Source: DBFJGL01 sp048394785 (GTDB lineage Bacteria > Bacillota > Clostridia > Christensenellales > CAG-917). From it: a stretch of DNA of 9,176 nt. Under the pieces are notes generated by a model that had not been told where the DNA came from, ran no database searches, and worked only from the letters and a program-made list of their open reading frames with translations. The stretch covers positions 1 to 9,176 of the forward strand of contig DBFJGL010000102.1 in assembly GCA_048394785.1 (NCBI GenBank), written 5' to 3'. The number at the start of each line of letters is the position of its first letter. The first letter of the stretch is position 1. The translations under genes were made by a program, and so were the position numbers. Shown here piece after piece: positions 1 to 5,940 of the stretch.

Positions 1-1
1 G

Positions 2-658
2 TGTTATGCGTTGGAGGGTTATATCGCCGACGCGCTTACCGAGCTCACGGGACGGTTGAGAAAAAGCGAGCCGCTTCTCATCGCAGGGCTCGGCAATCGG
101 CGCGTGACCGCAGACGCGCTCGGAAGCGCGACGGTGTCTAAAATCGCGGCGAACAGACAGGATTATCACTTAAAACACAGACGCGCGCAATGTCTGTGCA
201 CCGTGGAGACGGGCGTGTACGGCGCGACGGGCATACAGTCGGCGGAGGTGCTGAGGGCGTTGACGGGAGAGATAAAGCCCGTCGCCTGCATATTGATTGA
301 CGCCTTTGCGACTTCTTCCGCAACAAGGCTCGGAACGTCTTTTCAACTGTCGTCGACGGGAATTACTCCCGGGAGCGGCGTGGGGCGCGACAGAGAGAGA
401 ATTGATAAAAGCGTACTCAAAATCCCCGTGTTTACGATAGGCGTGCCGATGGTGCTCGGAGTTTACGGCGCGCTTTGTTCGTTTACGTCGGAATATTTGA
501 AAGACGGGGGAGAAGAACCCGACCGTTACAAGCTGAGAGAGATTGCCGTCCGAATGGGACTTGCAAACCTTTCCATGCAGCCGAAAGAGGTTGGAATTAT
601 GCTTGAAAACGCGTCTAATATTATTTCGGGAGCGATAGGCAAAGCGTATCTCAATTAA
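2..658 (+). CDS. gpr: Germination protease GPR, 5'-truncated by the window edge
   Basis: GPR is the endopeptidase (MEROPS A25 type) that degrades small acid-soluble proteins in the spore core at germination. The frame is open to the left edge, so the true start lies outside; a TTG at position 11 is probably internal. Family blocks seen: GLGNRRVTADALG (about bases 89-127), TVETGVYGATGIQSAE, ILIDAFATSS, the glycine-rich TGITPGSGVG and IPVFTIGVP. The two aspartates expected at the active site are present: Asp of VTADALG (113-115) and Asp of ILIDAF (299-301). The C-terminus has the usual PKEV...I.GAIG ending. The stretch between IGVP and that ending is about 60 residues, clearly shorter than in Bacillus GPR, so this is a compact form. 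It converges on murI with 2 bases between stops. The family call is firm; the missing N-terminus hides any propeptide. Confidence 0.88.
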   Translation, partial: CYALEGYIADALTELTGRLRKSEPLLIAGLGNRRVTADALGSATVSKIAANRQDYHLKHRRAQCLCTVETGVYGATGIQSAEVLRALTGEIKPVACILIDAFATSSATRLGTSFQLSSTGITPGSGVGRDRERIDKSVLKIPVFTIGVPMVLGVYGALCSFTSEYLKDGGEEPDRYKLREIAVRMGLANLSMQPKEVGIMLENASNIISGAIGKAYLN

Positions 659-660
659 AA

Positions 661-1380
661 TTACTCCCCGAAAAACAGGGTTTTTTGTATGTTTTCGAAA
701 ATGTATTCGTATTTTTTGCTTTCGTTTGCGCCCGTGAACGCGAACGTAATTTTTCCGCTCCCGACGCGCGAGGTAAAACTTGATTTTACTTCCGCCACAA
801 GAGTGTCGTTGCCGTCGTCGCATACCGCCGTCGGCAACAGAGTTTTTATGATGTTTTCGAGATAAATATAGTGGGAACAGCCTACCGCAACGCGGGTTAT
901 TCCCGCGGCGGAGGGCAGGGCGTTTTCAAGGTAGGGCACAAGTTCGTCTATGACTATCGGTCGGCGCGATTTGTATTTCAGAGAAGCGTGTATCTCCACC
1001 AAGCTCGCCAACTCCGCCGTATGAGCGCACTTAAAACCTTTTTTCTCCGCTTCGAGCCGCGACAGCGTGAGCGGAGTGCCCATTACGAGCGTGCTTTTTT
1101 CGTCGAGTCCGTCAAGCCTCGGCATAAGTCTGAACACGCCCGAGCCGCGCGTCGTGACAGACGCGGTGTTGCACGCAAGCACCGAACAATCGGCGTTTTT
1201 TTCAAGCCGTTTAAGCGCGCGTCCCACTATGTCGCGCAGTTCGTCCTCGCATTTCAGACCGAAAGGCATATTTAGATTGTCCGCAAGATAATAAAAATCC
1301 GTATGCGGAATTGCCGCTCTCAATTTGGCGAGCGTGAAAAGTCCGCCTATTCCGCTGTCGTAAACTCCAATTGTAGACAT
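661..1380 (-). CDS. murI: Glutamate racemase-like protein (Asp/Glu racemase family)
   Basis: Glutamate racemase interconverts L- and D-glutamate to supply D-Glu for peptidoglycan; it is a cytosolic, cofactor-independent two-cysteine enzyme. The N-terminus TIGVYDSGIGGL carries the family DSGxGG motif (Asp8). The two catalytic cysteines are visible: Cys70 in LACNTAS and Cys168 in GCSHY. YYLADNLNMPFG (30-41) matches the usual YFxDxxxxPYG block. At 239 residues it is shorter than most MurI proteins (about 250-290). It departs from consensus at GCSHYIYL (usually GCTHYPLL) and at the region before SLVE, so it is a divergent member and another Asp/Glu racemase specificity is possible. The ATG at 1380 fits the conserved N-terminus, yet no Shine-Dalgarno sequence precedes it. 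A TATCAT hexamer (minus strand) ends 7 bases before the ATG, but no good -35 accompanies it. Single gene, convergent with gpr. Confidence 0.8.
   Translation of the reverse strand: MSTIGVYDSGIGGLFTLAKLRAAIPHTDFYYLADNLNMPFGLKCEDELRDIVGRALKRLEKNADCSVLACNTASVTTRGSGVFRLMPRLDGLDEKSTLVMGTPLTLSRLEAEKKGFKCAHTAELASLVEIHASLKYKSRRPIVIDELVPYLENALPSAAGITRVAVGCSHYIYLENIIKTLLPTAVCDDGNDTLVAEVKSSFTSRVGSGKITFAFTGANESKKYEYIFENIQKTLFFGE
666..686 (+). terminator. Probable gpr terminator inside the murI 3' end
   Basis: On the plus strand CCCCG (666-670) can pair with CAGGG (676-680), with one C.A mismatch and an AAAAA loop, followed by six T residues (681-686). It lies 8 bases after the gpr stop but inside the last codons of the opposing murI gene. 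The stem is short, so this is moderate evidence only. Confidence 0.4.
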
Positions 1381-1592
1381 CGTTTAATGATATGCATTAA
1401 GTCGCGCTTTATTGACTGTTGCGTTCTCTTAAAGTTTATTGAAGCTTAATGTTTTCGGCAATCAATGTTGCTATCGAACGAAAAACGGTTACCGTTGCTT
1501 GTTTAGGGGGCTGCCGCGCGCTCGAAAATTGTTTCGCTCGCTTGATTTTGACAAAAGTCAAAATGTTGCTCGCTTGTAAATTTTCTCGCTTT

Positions 1593-1642
1593 CCGCGTGC
1601 GTTATGTTGCGCGCTTTGCGCTTCACGCTTAATCGCACGCGG
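1593..1642. repeat. 9-bp perfect inverted repeat with 32-nt spacer
   Basis: CCGCGTGCG (1593-1601) and CGCACGCGG (1634-1642) are exact reverse complements. They enclose a GCGC-rich stretch that can form a smaller inner hairpin. No T-tract follows, so a terminator is unlikely. It could be a degenerate member of the neighbouring repeat family or an RNA structure. Confidence 0.5.
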
Positions 1643-1644
1643 TT

Positions 1645-1686
1645 TTGCCGTGTATAGGTTACCGTCGCTTACTTAGGGGATTGCCG
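1645..1686 (+). repeat. 42-bp repeat module, copy 1
   Basis: Begins TTGCCGTGTATA and ends GGGATTGCCG. It matches 1901-1942 at 35 of 42 positions by eye, in the same orientation, and runs directly into a hairpin repeat. Confidence 0.65.
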
Positions 1687-1705
1687 CGCTACGCTCGCAA
1701 TGACA
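1673..1705 (+). repeat. REP-like hairpin repeat, copy A
   Basis: Starts TTAGGGGA and ends GCAATGACA. The arms ATTGC (1680-1684) and GCAAT (1697-1701) pair. The inner bases CGCGCTACGCTC can form a further short stem. Confidence 0.7.
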
Positions 1706-1763
1706 GGGTAATATAAACGATTCAATCGGATAAATCGAAAACGCAATGATAGTCCTCCTCCCG

Positions 1764-1812
1764 TGTCACTGCGAATGGAACGAACGTAGTGAGTGAAATG
1801 TGGCAGTCCCCT
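1764..1812 (-). repeat. REP-like hairpin repeat, copy B, inverted
   Basis: Same family in the opposite orientation: TGTCACTGC at its left and GCAGTCCCCT at its right on the plus strand. ACTGC (1768-1772) pairs with GCAGT (1803-1807). The loop is longer (30 nt) than in the other copies. Confidence 0.65.
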
Positions 1813-1860
1813 ATGCGGAGGAGTATACTTTTAGTGCGGTGGAATGGTGTATATTCCTAT

Positions 1861-1893
1861 TTAGGGGACTGCCGCGCTTCGCTCGCAGTGACA
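1861..1893 (+). repeat. REP-like hairpin repeat, copy C
   Basis: TTAGGGGA start and GCAGTGACA end. The arms are ACTGC (1868-1872) and GCAGT (1885-1889); an inner GCG-CTT-CGC stem stacks on them. The arm differs from copy A on both sides, so pairing is kept. Confidence 0.7.
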
Positions 1894-1900
1894 CGCGGGG

Positions 1901-1942
1901 TTGCCGTGTATAAACTGCCGTCGCCTATTTAAGGGATTGCCG
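1901..1942 (+). repeat. 42-bp repeat module, copy 2
   Basis: Second copy of the module at 1645-1686, same length and orientation, with seven substitutions, six of them transition-type. Its terminal half-repeat (AAGGGATTGCCG) is not followed by the closing GCAAT arm, so the hairpin repeat here is truncated. Confidence 0.6.
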
Positions 1943-1964
1943 TTAATTGGGTGTATGTTTCTAT

Positions 1965-2009
1965 TTAGGGGACTGCCGCGTCGCAACCCCGTTGCTCCTC
2001 GCAGTGACA
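1965..2009 (+). repeat. REP-like hairpin repeat, copy D
   Basis: TTAGGGGA start and GCAGTGACA end. The arms are ACTGC (1972-1976) and GCAGT (2001-2005). The loop has been replaced by a different inner hairpin, GCAAC-CCC-GTTGC. Confidence 0.65.
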
Positions 2010-2024
2010 CGGAGAATAAATTTA

Positions 2025-2143
2025 GCAAGCGGATAAGCAATGCTCGCAATGACAGCATTAAATAAACAAAGCAAGCGGATAAATCGAAAACGCAATGACA
2101 TCAAATAATAAGTAGGAAAGCGGATAAATATGCTCGCAATGAC
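2025..2143 (+). repeat. Tandem degenerate repeats of about 45 bp
   Basis: Three units beginning near 2025, 2071 and 2114 share AGCGGATAA followed by CGCAATGAC. An isolated fourth copy lies at 1724-1751. The 3' half of each unit is the same CGCAATGAC ending found in the hairpin repeats, so the two families are composite. The units are too divergent and too few to be a CRISPR. Confidence 0.55.
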
Positions 2144-2226
2144 GGCATTTTAGAGTTTGCAAGAGATTAAATTGAAAGTGCGAGGGTAGCGTTCTGTAAG
2201 GAGGGCGTGCAGTTAAAATTTTTTTC

Positions 2227-2255
2227 TTGCAATTTGCGCGAGTATATAGTATTAT
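2227..2255 (+). promoter_or_regulatory. Sigma-A-type promoter for the EF-G-like gene
   Basis: The -35 is TTGCAA (2227-2232), the spacer is 17 bp and the -10 is TATTAT (2250-2255). The predicted start is near 2262, giving a leader of about 33 nt with a GAGGT ribosome binding site (2284-2288) 6 bases before the ATG. Confidence 0.6.
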
Positions 2256-2294
2256 TGTTTGCGTTAGATATTAAGCACTATATGAGGTAAAATT

Positions 2295-4355
2295 ATGAAA
2301 ATTTTCACAACGGATTTCATTCGCAACGTCGCTCTCATCGGGCACTCCGGCGAAGGTAAAACCTCTCTCGCAGAGGCTATGCTGTATGAAGCCAAGACCA
2401 TCGACAGATTGGGCAAGGTCGACGACGGCAACTCCACGATGGACTACGACGACGAAGAAATAAAGCGTAAAATATCGATTAGTATGTCGCTTGCGTACGC
2501 CGTGCGCAAAGACGTTAAAATCAATATTATAGACGTTCCCGGATTTTTCGATTTCGAGGGCGAAATGGTCGCGGCTCTGCAAGCTGCCGACAGTGCGATT
2601 GTCGTTACGAGCGCGTCCGGTTCGCTCACCGTCGGTACGGAAAAGGCTCTCGATATGTGCAACGAGAAGAAAACCCCTGCGTTTATCTTCGTTAATGCAG
2701 TAAACAAGGAAAATTCCGATTTTGCGGGTACGGTTGACGCCATCACCGCCAAGTATTCAAAGGTTATCCCCATCGAACTGCCCATTATGGAAGGCGGTAA
2801 AATGGTGGGTTACGTCGACGTGTTCGGCGGAAAAGGATATACGAACGACGGTAAAGAAACCGCTGTTCCCGCCGCGCTCGAAGCAAAAGCCGCGGAATAT
2901 AAGGATAAACTTATGGAAATGGTTGCCGAAACCGACGAGGAACTTATGATGAAGTTCTTTGAAGGCGAAGCGTTCACCGACGAGGAAATTCAGACGGGCG
3001 TGCATGCGGCAATCGCAAGCGAATCCTTTATACCTCTTATGGCAGGCAATGCGACGACTTCTACCGCCGTCGGCAGATTGATGGATAAGATAGTCGATTT
3101 GCTGCCCGCTCCCAACAAAACCGCAGGCGCGAATGCCACCGTAAACGGAGAGAAACAGAACATAGTTTGCGACGCGGACAAGCCTTTCTCGGCGCAGGTG
3201 TTCAAGTCTGTCGTCGACCCGTACGTCGGCAAACTGCTTATCTTCAAAGTCGTTACGGGCAAACTCGCAAGCGGCGATTCCATTTATAACAACACCGCGG
3301 ATAAGGCTGAAAAGGTCGGTACGATTTACGTCCTCAAAGGCAAAAAGCAGGAGGCTATCGACGGCTTGCAGGCAGGCGACATCGGCGCGCTCGCAAAATT
3401 GGTTTACACCAACACCAACGACACGTTGTCTTCCGCAGATTTCAAACTCGATTACGATAAAATCGATTTCCCGAAGCCCGTCATCTCCTACGCGGTCAGC
3501 GCAAATAAGGACGAGGAAAAGGCAATTCAGGGACTTATCAAAATGCAGGACGAGGACGCGACGTTTAAGGTGGAAAAGAACATCGAAACAGGCGACGTAC
3601 TTATCAGCGGTCTCGGCGAGGCGCAGCTCGATATTATGTGCAAACGCGTCAAAAACAAGCTCGGTCTGGACATAACCTGGCAGGAGCCGAGAGTCGCGTA
3701 CCGCGAAACCATCAGAAAAACCGCGGAAGCGGAAGGCAAGCACAAGAAACAGTCGGGCGGCGCAGGTCAGTACGGCGACGTGTTTATCAAGTTCGAGCCG
3801 GGCGCGGAGGACGGAGAATTCGAGTTTGTCGACGCTATCGTCGGCGGCGCGGTGCCCCGTCAGTTTATTCCTGCGGTTGAAAAGGGTCTGAGAGAGGCAA
3901 TCAAGAAAGGCGTTCTCGCAGGTTATCCGATGATTAACCTTAAAGCTACGCTTTACGACGGAAAATATCACCCCGTAGATAGTAAGGAAATCGCGTTTAT
4001 CACCGCTGCGAAACTCAGTTATGCGGAAGGTTGCTCAAAGGCGTCGCCTTGCTTCCTCGAACCGATTATGGAAGCGAAAATCACCGTTCCAGACGAGTAT
4101 CTCGGCGACATTCTCGGCGATATGAACAAGCGTCGCGGCAGAATACTCGGCACGGATATGGCAGAGGGCAAGCAAATTATAACGGCGGAAGTCCCGCAGG
4201 CGGAAATGTTCCGTTACGCTACCGATTTGAGAAGTATGACGCAGGGCAGAGGCCGCTTTACGATGGAGCTTATCCGCTATGACGAAGTGCCCGGCACCGC
4301 AAACGCGAAGATTATCGAGGACGCCAAAAAGCGCGAGGAAGAAGCCAAAAAATAA
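2295..4355 (+). CDS. Elongation factor G-like GTPase (EF-G2-type paralogue) with degenerate G4 motif
   Basis: A 686-residue protein with the whole EF-G architecture: G domain (about 1-270), domain II (about 290-370), domain III (about 390-465), domain IV with the GGAGQYGDV block (about 493-501), and domain V to the C-terminus, ending in a lysine/glutamate-rich tail. The P-loop GHSGEGKTS (16-24), switch I RKISIS and switch II DVPGFFDF (80-87) match the EF-G-like subfamily, which has RKxSIS and DTPGYFDF instead of RGITIT and DTPGH. Unusually, the G4 position reads N134-A-V-N137 rather than NKxD, and G5 reads GNA (251-253) rather than GSA. A canonical fusA probably exists elsewhere in the genome. 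Its role may be ribosome-associated, but I cannot say from sequence whether it translocates or binds GTP normally. The start is set by the ribosome binding site at 2284-2288. Monocistronic. Confidence 0.93.
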   Translation: MKIFTTDFIRNVALIGHSGEGKTSLAEAMLYEAKTIDRLGKVDDGNSTMDYDDEEIKRKISISMSLAYAVRKDVKINIIDVPGFFDFEGEMVAALQAADSAIVVTSASGSLTVGTEKALDMCNEKKTPAFIFVNAVNKENSDFAGTVDAITAKYSKVIPIELPIMEGGKMVGYVDVFGGKGYTNDGKETAVPAALEAKAAEYKDKLMEMVAETDEELMMKFFEGEAFTDEEIQTGVHAAIASESFIPLMAGNATTSTAVGRLMDKIVDLLPAPNKTAGANATVNGEKQNIVCDADKPFSAQVFKSVVDPYVGKLLIFKVVTGKLASGDSIYNNTADKAEKVGTIYVLKGKKQEAIDGLQAGDIGALAKLVYTNTNDTLSSADFKLDYDKIDFPKPVISYAVSANKDEEKAIQGLIKMQDEDATFKVEKNIETGDVLISGLGEAQLDIMCKRVKNKLGLDITWQEPRVAYRETIRKTAEAEGKHKKQSGGAGQYGDVFIKFEPGAEDGEFEFVDAIVGGAVPRQFIPAVEKGLREAIKKGVLAGYPMINLKATLYDGKYHPVDSKEIAFITAAKLSYAEGCSKASPCFLEPIMEAKITVPDEYLGDILGDMNKRRGRILGTDMAEGKQIITAEVPQAEMFRYATDLRSMTQGRGRFTMELIRYDEVPGTANAKIIEDAKKREEEAKK

Positions 4356-4389
4356 TTTTTGCGAACATTCGAATTGATGTTTCAAAATA

Positions 4390-4421
4390 AATAAAGGAGA
4401 GCAAATCTGCTCTCCTTTATT
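4390..4421. terminator. Bidirectional intrinsic terminator (EF-G-like gene / SRP RNA)
   Basis: A perfect 14-bp stem: AATAAAGGAGAGCA (4390-4403), AATC loop, and TGCTCTCCTTTATT (4408-4421). On the minus strand the stem is followed by TATTTT, making it a good 3' end for the SRP RNA; on the plus strand it ends in TTTATTAT, 35 bases after the EF-G-like stop. It serves two converging transcripts. Confidence 0.85.
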
Positions 4422-4423
4422 AT

Positions 4424-4690
4424 ACTGTGCGCCGCCTTCGACAATGGTTACCGAAACGGAAACGTAACAGGTGGCTCCTCCAAAGTTTCCCCGTGGCACA
4501 CGCCAACGCCTGCTTAGTGCTGCTGCGGTCAAGCTCTGACACGGTTCACAGTATGACGTTGCACGGGACCTTGCTATCAACGCTCCTTGTCACGCGCAGC
4601 CTTCCATAACCAAGGCCTCGGGACGGTGTTCGACACCGCTATGGCGGATTGCGGTTTACAGGGCACCGCCGGCTCCCCGTCTAGCACAGT
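4424..4690 (-). ncRNA. ffs: Signal recognition particle RNA, large Bacillus type with Alu domain
   Basis: The scaffold of the SRP, which binds Ffh and targets nascent membrane and secreted proteins to FtsY/SecYEG. Read on the minus strand, the 5' part (4690 down to about 4600) has the Alu-domain signature GTGCTAGACGGGGAGC and GGTGCCCTGTAAACCGCAATC, as in Bacillus scRNA. The ends pair: ACTGTGC (4690-4684) with GCACAGT (4430-4424), giving about 267 nt, the usual size. The Ffh-binding apical part is at 4542-4519, with the GTCAG...GCAGCAGC symmetric loop. The apical tetraloop is not GGAA: the bases there read UUGACC. The promoter lies directly upstream on the minus strand and the bidirectional terminator follows. 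Frames crossing this locus are not genes. Confidence 0.92.
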
Positions 4691-4696
4691 AAGAGC

Positions 4697-4725
4697 AGTA
4701 TATCATTATTGTTGCCGATTGGCAA
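4697..4725 (-). promoter_or_regulatory. SRP RNA promoter
   Basis: On the minus strand: -35 TTGCCA (4725-4720), 17-bp spacer, -10 TATACT (4702-4697). The start predicted 7 bases on, at 4690, coincides with the 5' end deduced from RNA pairing. TTGCC-GATT-GGCAA forms a small inverted repeat over the -35. Confidence 0.75.
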
Positions 4726-4779
4726 GAGAATTTGAGTTTATGACTATTAAATATAACGGTTAATTTGTTAATTTTTGTA

Positions 4780-4808
4780 TTGAAATCGTTTGATTTGCGT
4801 GGTAAAAT
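4780..4808 (+). promoter_or_regulatory. Pyridoxamine kinase promoter, predicting a leaderless mRNA
   Basis: The -35 is TTGAAA (4780-4785), the spacer is 17 bp and the -10 is TAAAAT (4803-4808), each 5 of 6 to consensus. The normal 6-7 base gap puts the transcript start at the ATG (4815) itself. No Shine-Dalgarno sequence is present. Confidence 0.65.
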
Positions 4809-4814
4809 TATACT

Positions 4815-5663
4815 ATGAATAAACGCATTTTGACTATACAGGATTATTCGTCGGTGGGAAGATGTTCGCTTACGGCGGCTCTGCCCATTTTAAGCGCGTG
4901 CGGTCAGGACGTCGTCGGACTGCCCACCGCGTTGCTGAGCACGCAGACTTACGGCATCGAGGGCTATACTTTCACGGATTTGTTTTCCAATATGACGCCG
5001 TCGTATGAGCATTGGAAGGGGCTCGGTATAAAATTCGACTGTCTTTATACGGGATTTCTCGGTTCAATGGATACTCTTGCAGCAGCAACCGCCATCGCCA
5101 AGGATTTGAAAGAGAGGGGCGCGCTTATAGCCGTGGACCCGGCTATGGCCGAAAACGGAGCGTTGTACGGCATTTTCGATGAAAAATACCGTGACGGAAT
5201 GTTCGAGCTGTGCAAGATTGCCGATATAGTTATGCCCAATTTCACAGAGGGCAAGATGCTCGCCAATCTCGACCTGACGTTGGAGCCGAGCGTGGAGAAC
5301 GCGCGTATGATACTCAATATTATGCGTCATAACGGATATAAAACAGTACTGCTCAGCGGCATTAAAAAGGACGATATGCAGGGCACCGCGCTGCTCAGCG
5401 GAGGCAGAGTTACATTCCAGATGAATAAGGGTTACGACAAGTTCATACACGGAGCGGGCGATTGTCTGTCAAGCGCGTTTATGGGCAGACTTCTTGGCGG
5501 CGACAGTCCGGAGTCCGCGGCGCAGACAGCCGTAGATTTTTGCGAAAGGGCGATTGCGCTTACGCTCGCAAAAAAAGCGGATTTGCGTTTCGGTTTGTTT
5601 ATCGAAAGTGCGTTGCCGATGCTTACAGACAGTGCAAACGACAGAAAAAAGTCCAAAAAATAG
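4815..5663 (+). CDS. pdxY: Pyridoxamine/pyridoxal kinase (ribokinase-like fold)
   Basis: Phosphorylates the B6 vitamers pyridoxal, pyridoxamine and pyridoxine with ATP in the salvage route to pyridoxal phosphate; cytosolic. The 282 residues follow the clostridial pyridoxamine kinase pattern: ILTIQDYSSVGRCSLTAALP (5-24), LPTALLST (36-43), HWKGLGIKFDCLYTGFLG (66-83), the VDPAMAENG block (107-115), PNFTE (141-145), and the anion hole with catalytic Asp in HGAGD (212-216; usually GTGD). The C-terminus ends in a lysine-rich tail. The ATG at 4815 gives the exact family N-terminus although it has no ribosome binding site; the promoter -10 ends 6 bases before it, so translation is probably leaderless. 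It is divergent from the SRP RNA gene, monocistronic, and closed by the hairpin at 5693-5719. Ribokinase-like vitamin kinases are easily confused, but the motif set points to B6. Confidence 0.9.
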   Translation: MNKRILTIQDYSSVGRCSLTAALPILSACGQDVVGLPTALLSTQTYGIEGYTFTDLFSNMTPSYEHWKGLGIKFDCLYTGFLGSMDTLAAATAIAKDLKERGALIAVDPAMAENGALYGIFDEKYRDGMFELCKIADIVMPNFTEGKMLANLDLTLEPSVENARMILNIMRHNGYKTVLLSGIKKDDMQGTALLSGGRVTFQMNKGYDKFIHGAGDCLSSAFMGRLLGGDSPESAAQTAVDFCERAIALTLAKKADLRFGLFIESALPMLTDSANDRKKSKK

Positions 5664-5692
5664 GTTAAAAGTCAATTTGACAGCGGCAGTTA

Positions 5693-5719
5693 AAAACCAC
5701 CGACTCAGTCGGTGGTTTT
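5693..5719. terminator. Strong hairpin terminator after the pyridoxamine kinase
   Basis: A perfect 12-bp stem, AAAACCACCGAC (5693-5704) and GTCGGTGGTTTT (5708-5719), around a TCA loop, 29 bases after the stop. Both strands end in a T run, so it can also stop transcription arriving from the 6S-like RNA on the minus strand. Confidence 0.85.
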
Positions 5720-5744
5720 ATGTTCGGATAAAGCGGGTGTATAT

Positions 5745-5934
5745 AAGAAAAACCCACGATGCCGTGTGATGCCGTTTTATAAACCTGCGTTTGCAGGACG
5801 GGTACTGACTGCCGTACGTCTCTGTCTTCCACCGAAACGAGGCTTGACATAACCGTAAAATCGGACTCGTCATCCCTGAAAATAACTGTGGCTCAAAATC
5901 AAACATCATCACGAACACAGCAGGATTTTCTTGT
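5745..5934 (-). ncRNA. ssrS: Putative 6S RNA (structure-based call)
   Basis: 6S RNA mimics an open promoter and sequesters the housekeeping RNA polymerase holoenzyme in stationary phase. I call it from architecture, not sequence recall. Read on the minus strand, the 5' end AAGAAAAUCC (5932-5923) pairs with the 3' end GGGUUUUUCUU (5755-5745). GCUGU (5921-5917) pairs with ACGGC (5765-5761). GUGAUGAUGUUU (5912-5901) pairs with AAACGGCAUCAC (5777-5766), 11 of 12. Then a bubble of about 24 and 22 nt opens, with a small hairpin CCUGC-AAAC-GCAGG (5797-5784) on its 3' side. Beyond it a rod resumes: GGG/CCC, UGAC/GUCA, ACG/CGU, GUC/GAC and an apical loop near 5835. Length is about 190 nt, typical for 6S. 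A promoter stands upstream. Another structured RNA cannot be excluded. Confidence 0.6.
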
Positions 5935-5940
5935 AACCAT

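Larger units (their letters stand above)
1381..2294. other. Gene-free intergenic repeat island
   Basis: About 910 bases between the murI start and the EF-G-like gene. I find no credible coding region: the frames here are translations of the repeats and lack ribosome binding sites. The content is a set of short hairpin repeats (1673-2009), two copies of a 42-bp module, three or four copies of a degenerate module of about 45 bp (1724-2143), and isolated inverted repeats at 1384-1400, 1545-1564 and 1593-1642. The promoter of the EF-G-like gene lies at the right end (2227-2255). Confidence 0.8.

Noticed and set aside
1449..2058. Open frames in the repeat island (plus 1449-1676, minus 1861-2058)
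   Set aside because: They translate the hairpin repeats, have no ribosome binding site and match no family; typical spurious calls over such repeats.
2025..2143. CRISPR array
   Set aside because: The units are degenerate, their spacing is filled by similar rather than unique sequence, and there are no cas genes; the two 91-bp units at 8713-8940 are likewise not CRISPR repeats.
2757..3971. Long antisense frame of 404 codons opposite the EF-G-like gene
   Set aside because: It is a frame shadow caused by codon bias of the sense gene. No ribosome binding site or recognisable domain, and the sense protein is unambiguous.
4427..4609. Short frames overlapping the SRP RNA on both strands
   Set aside because: The RNA's Alu-domain signature, paired ends, promoter and terminator account for the whole segment.
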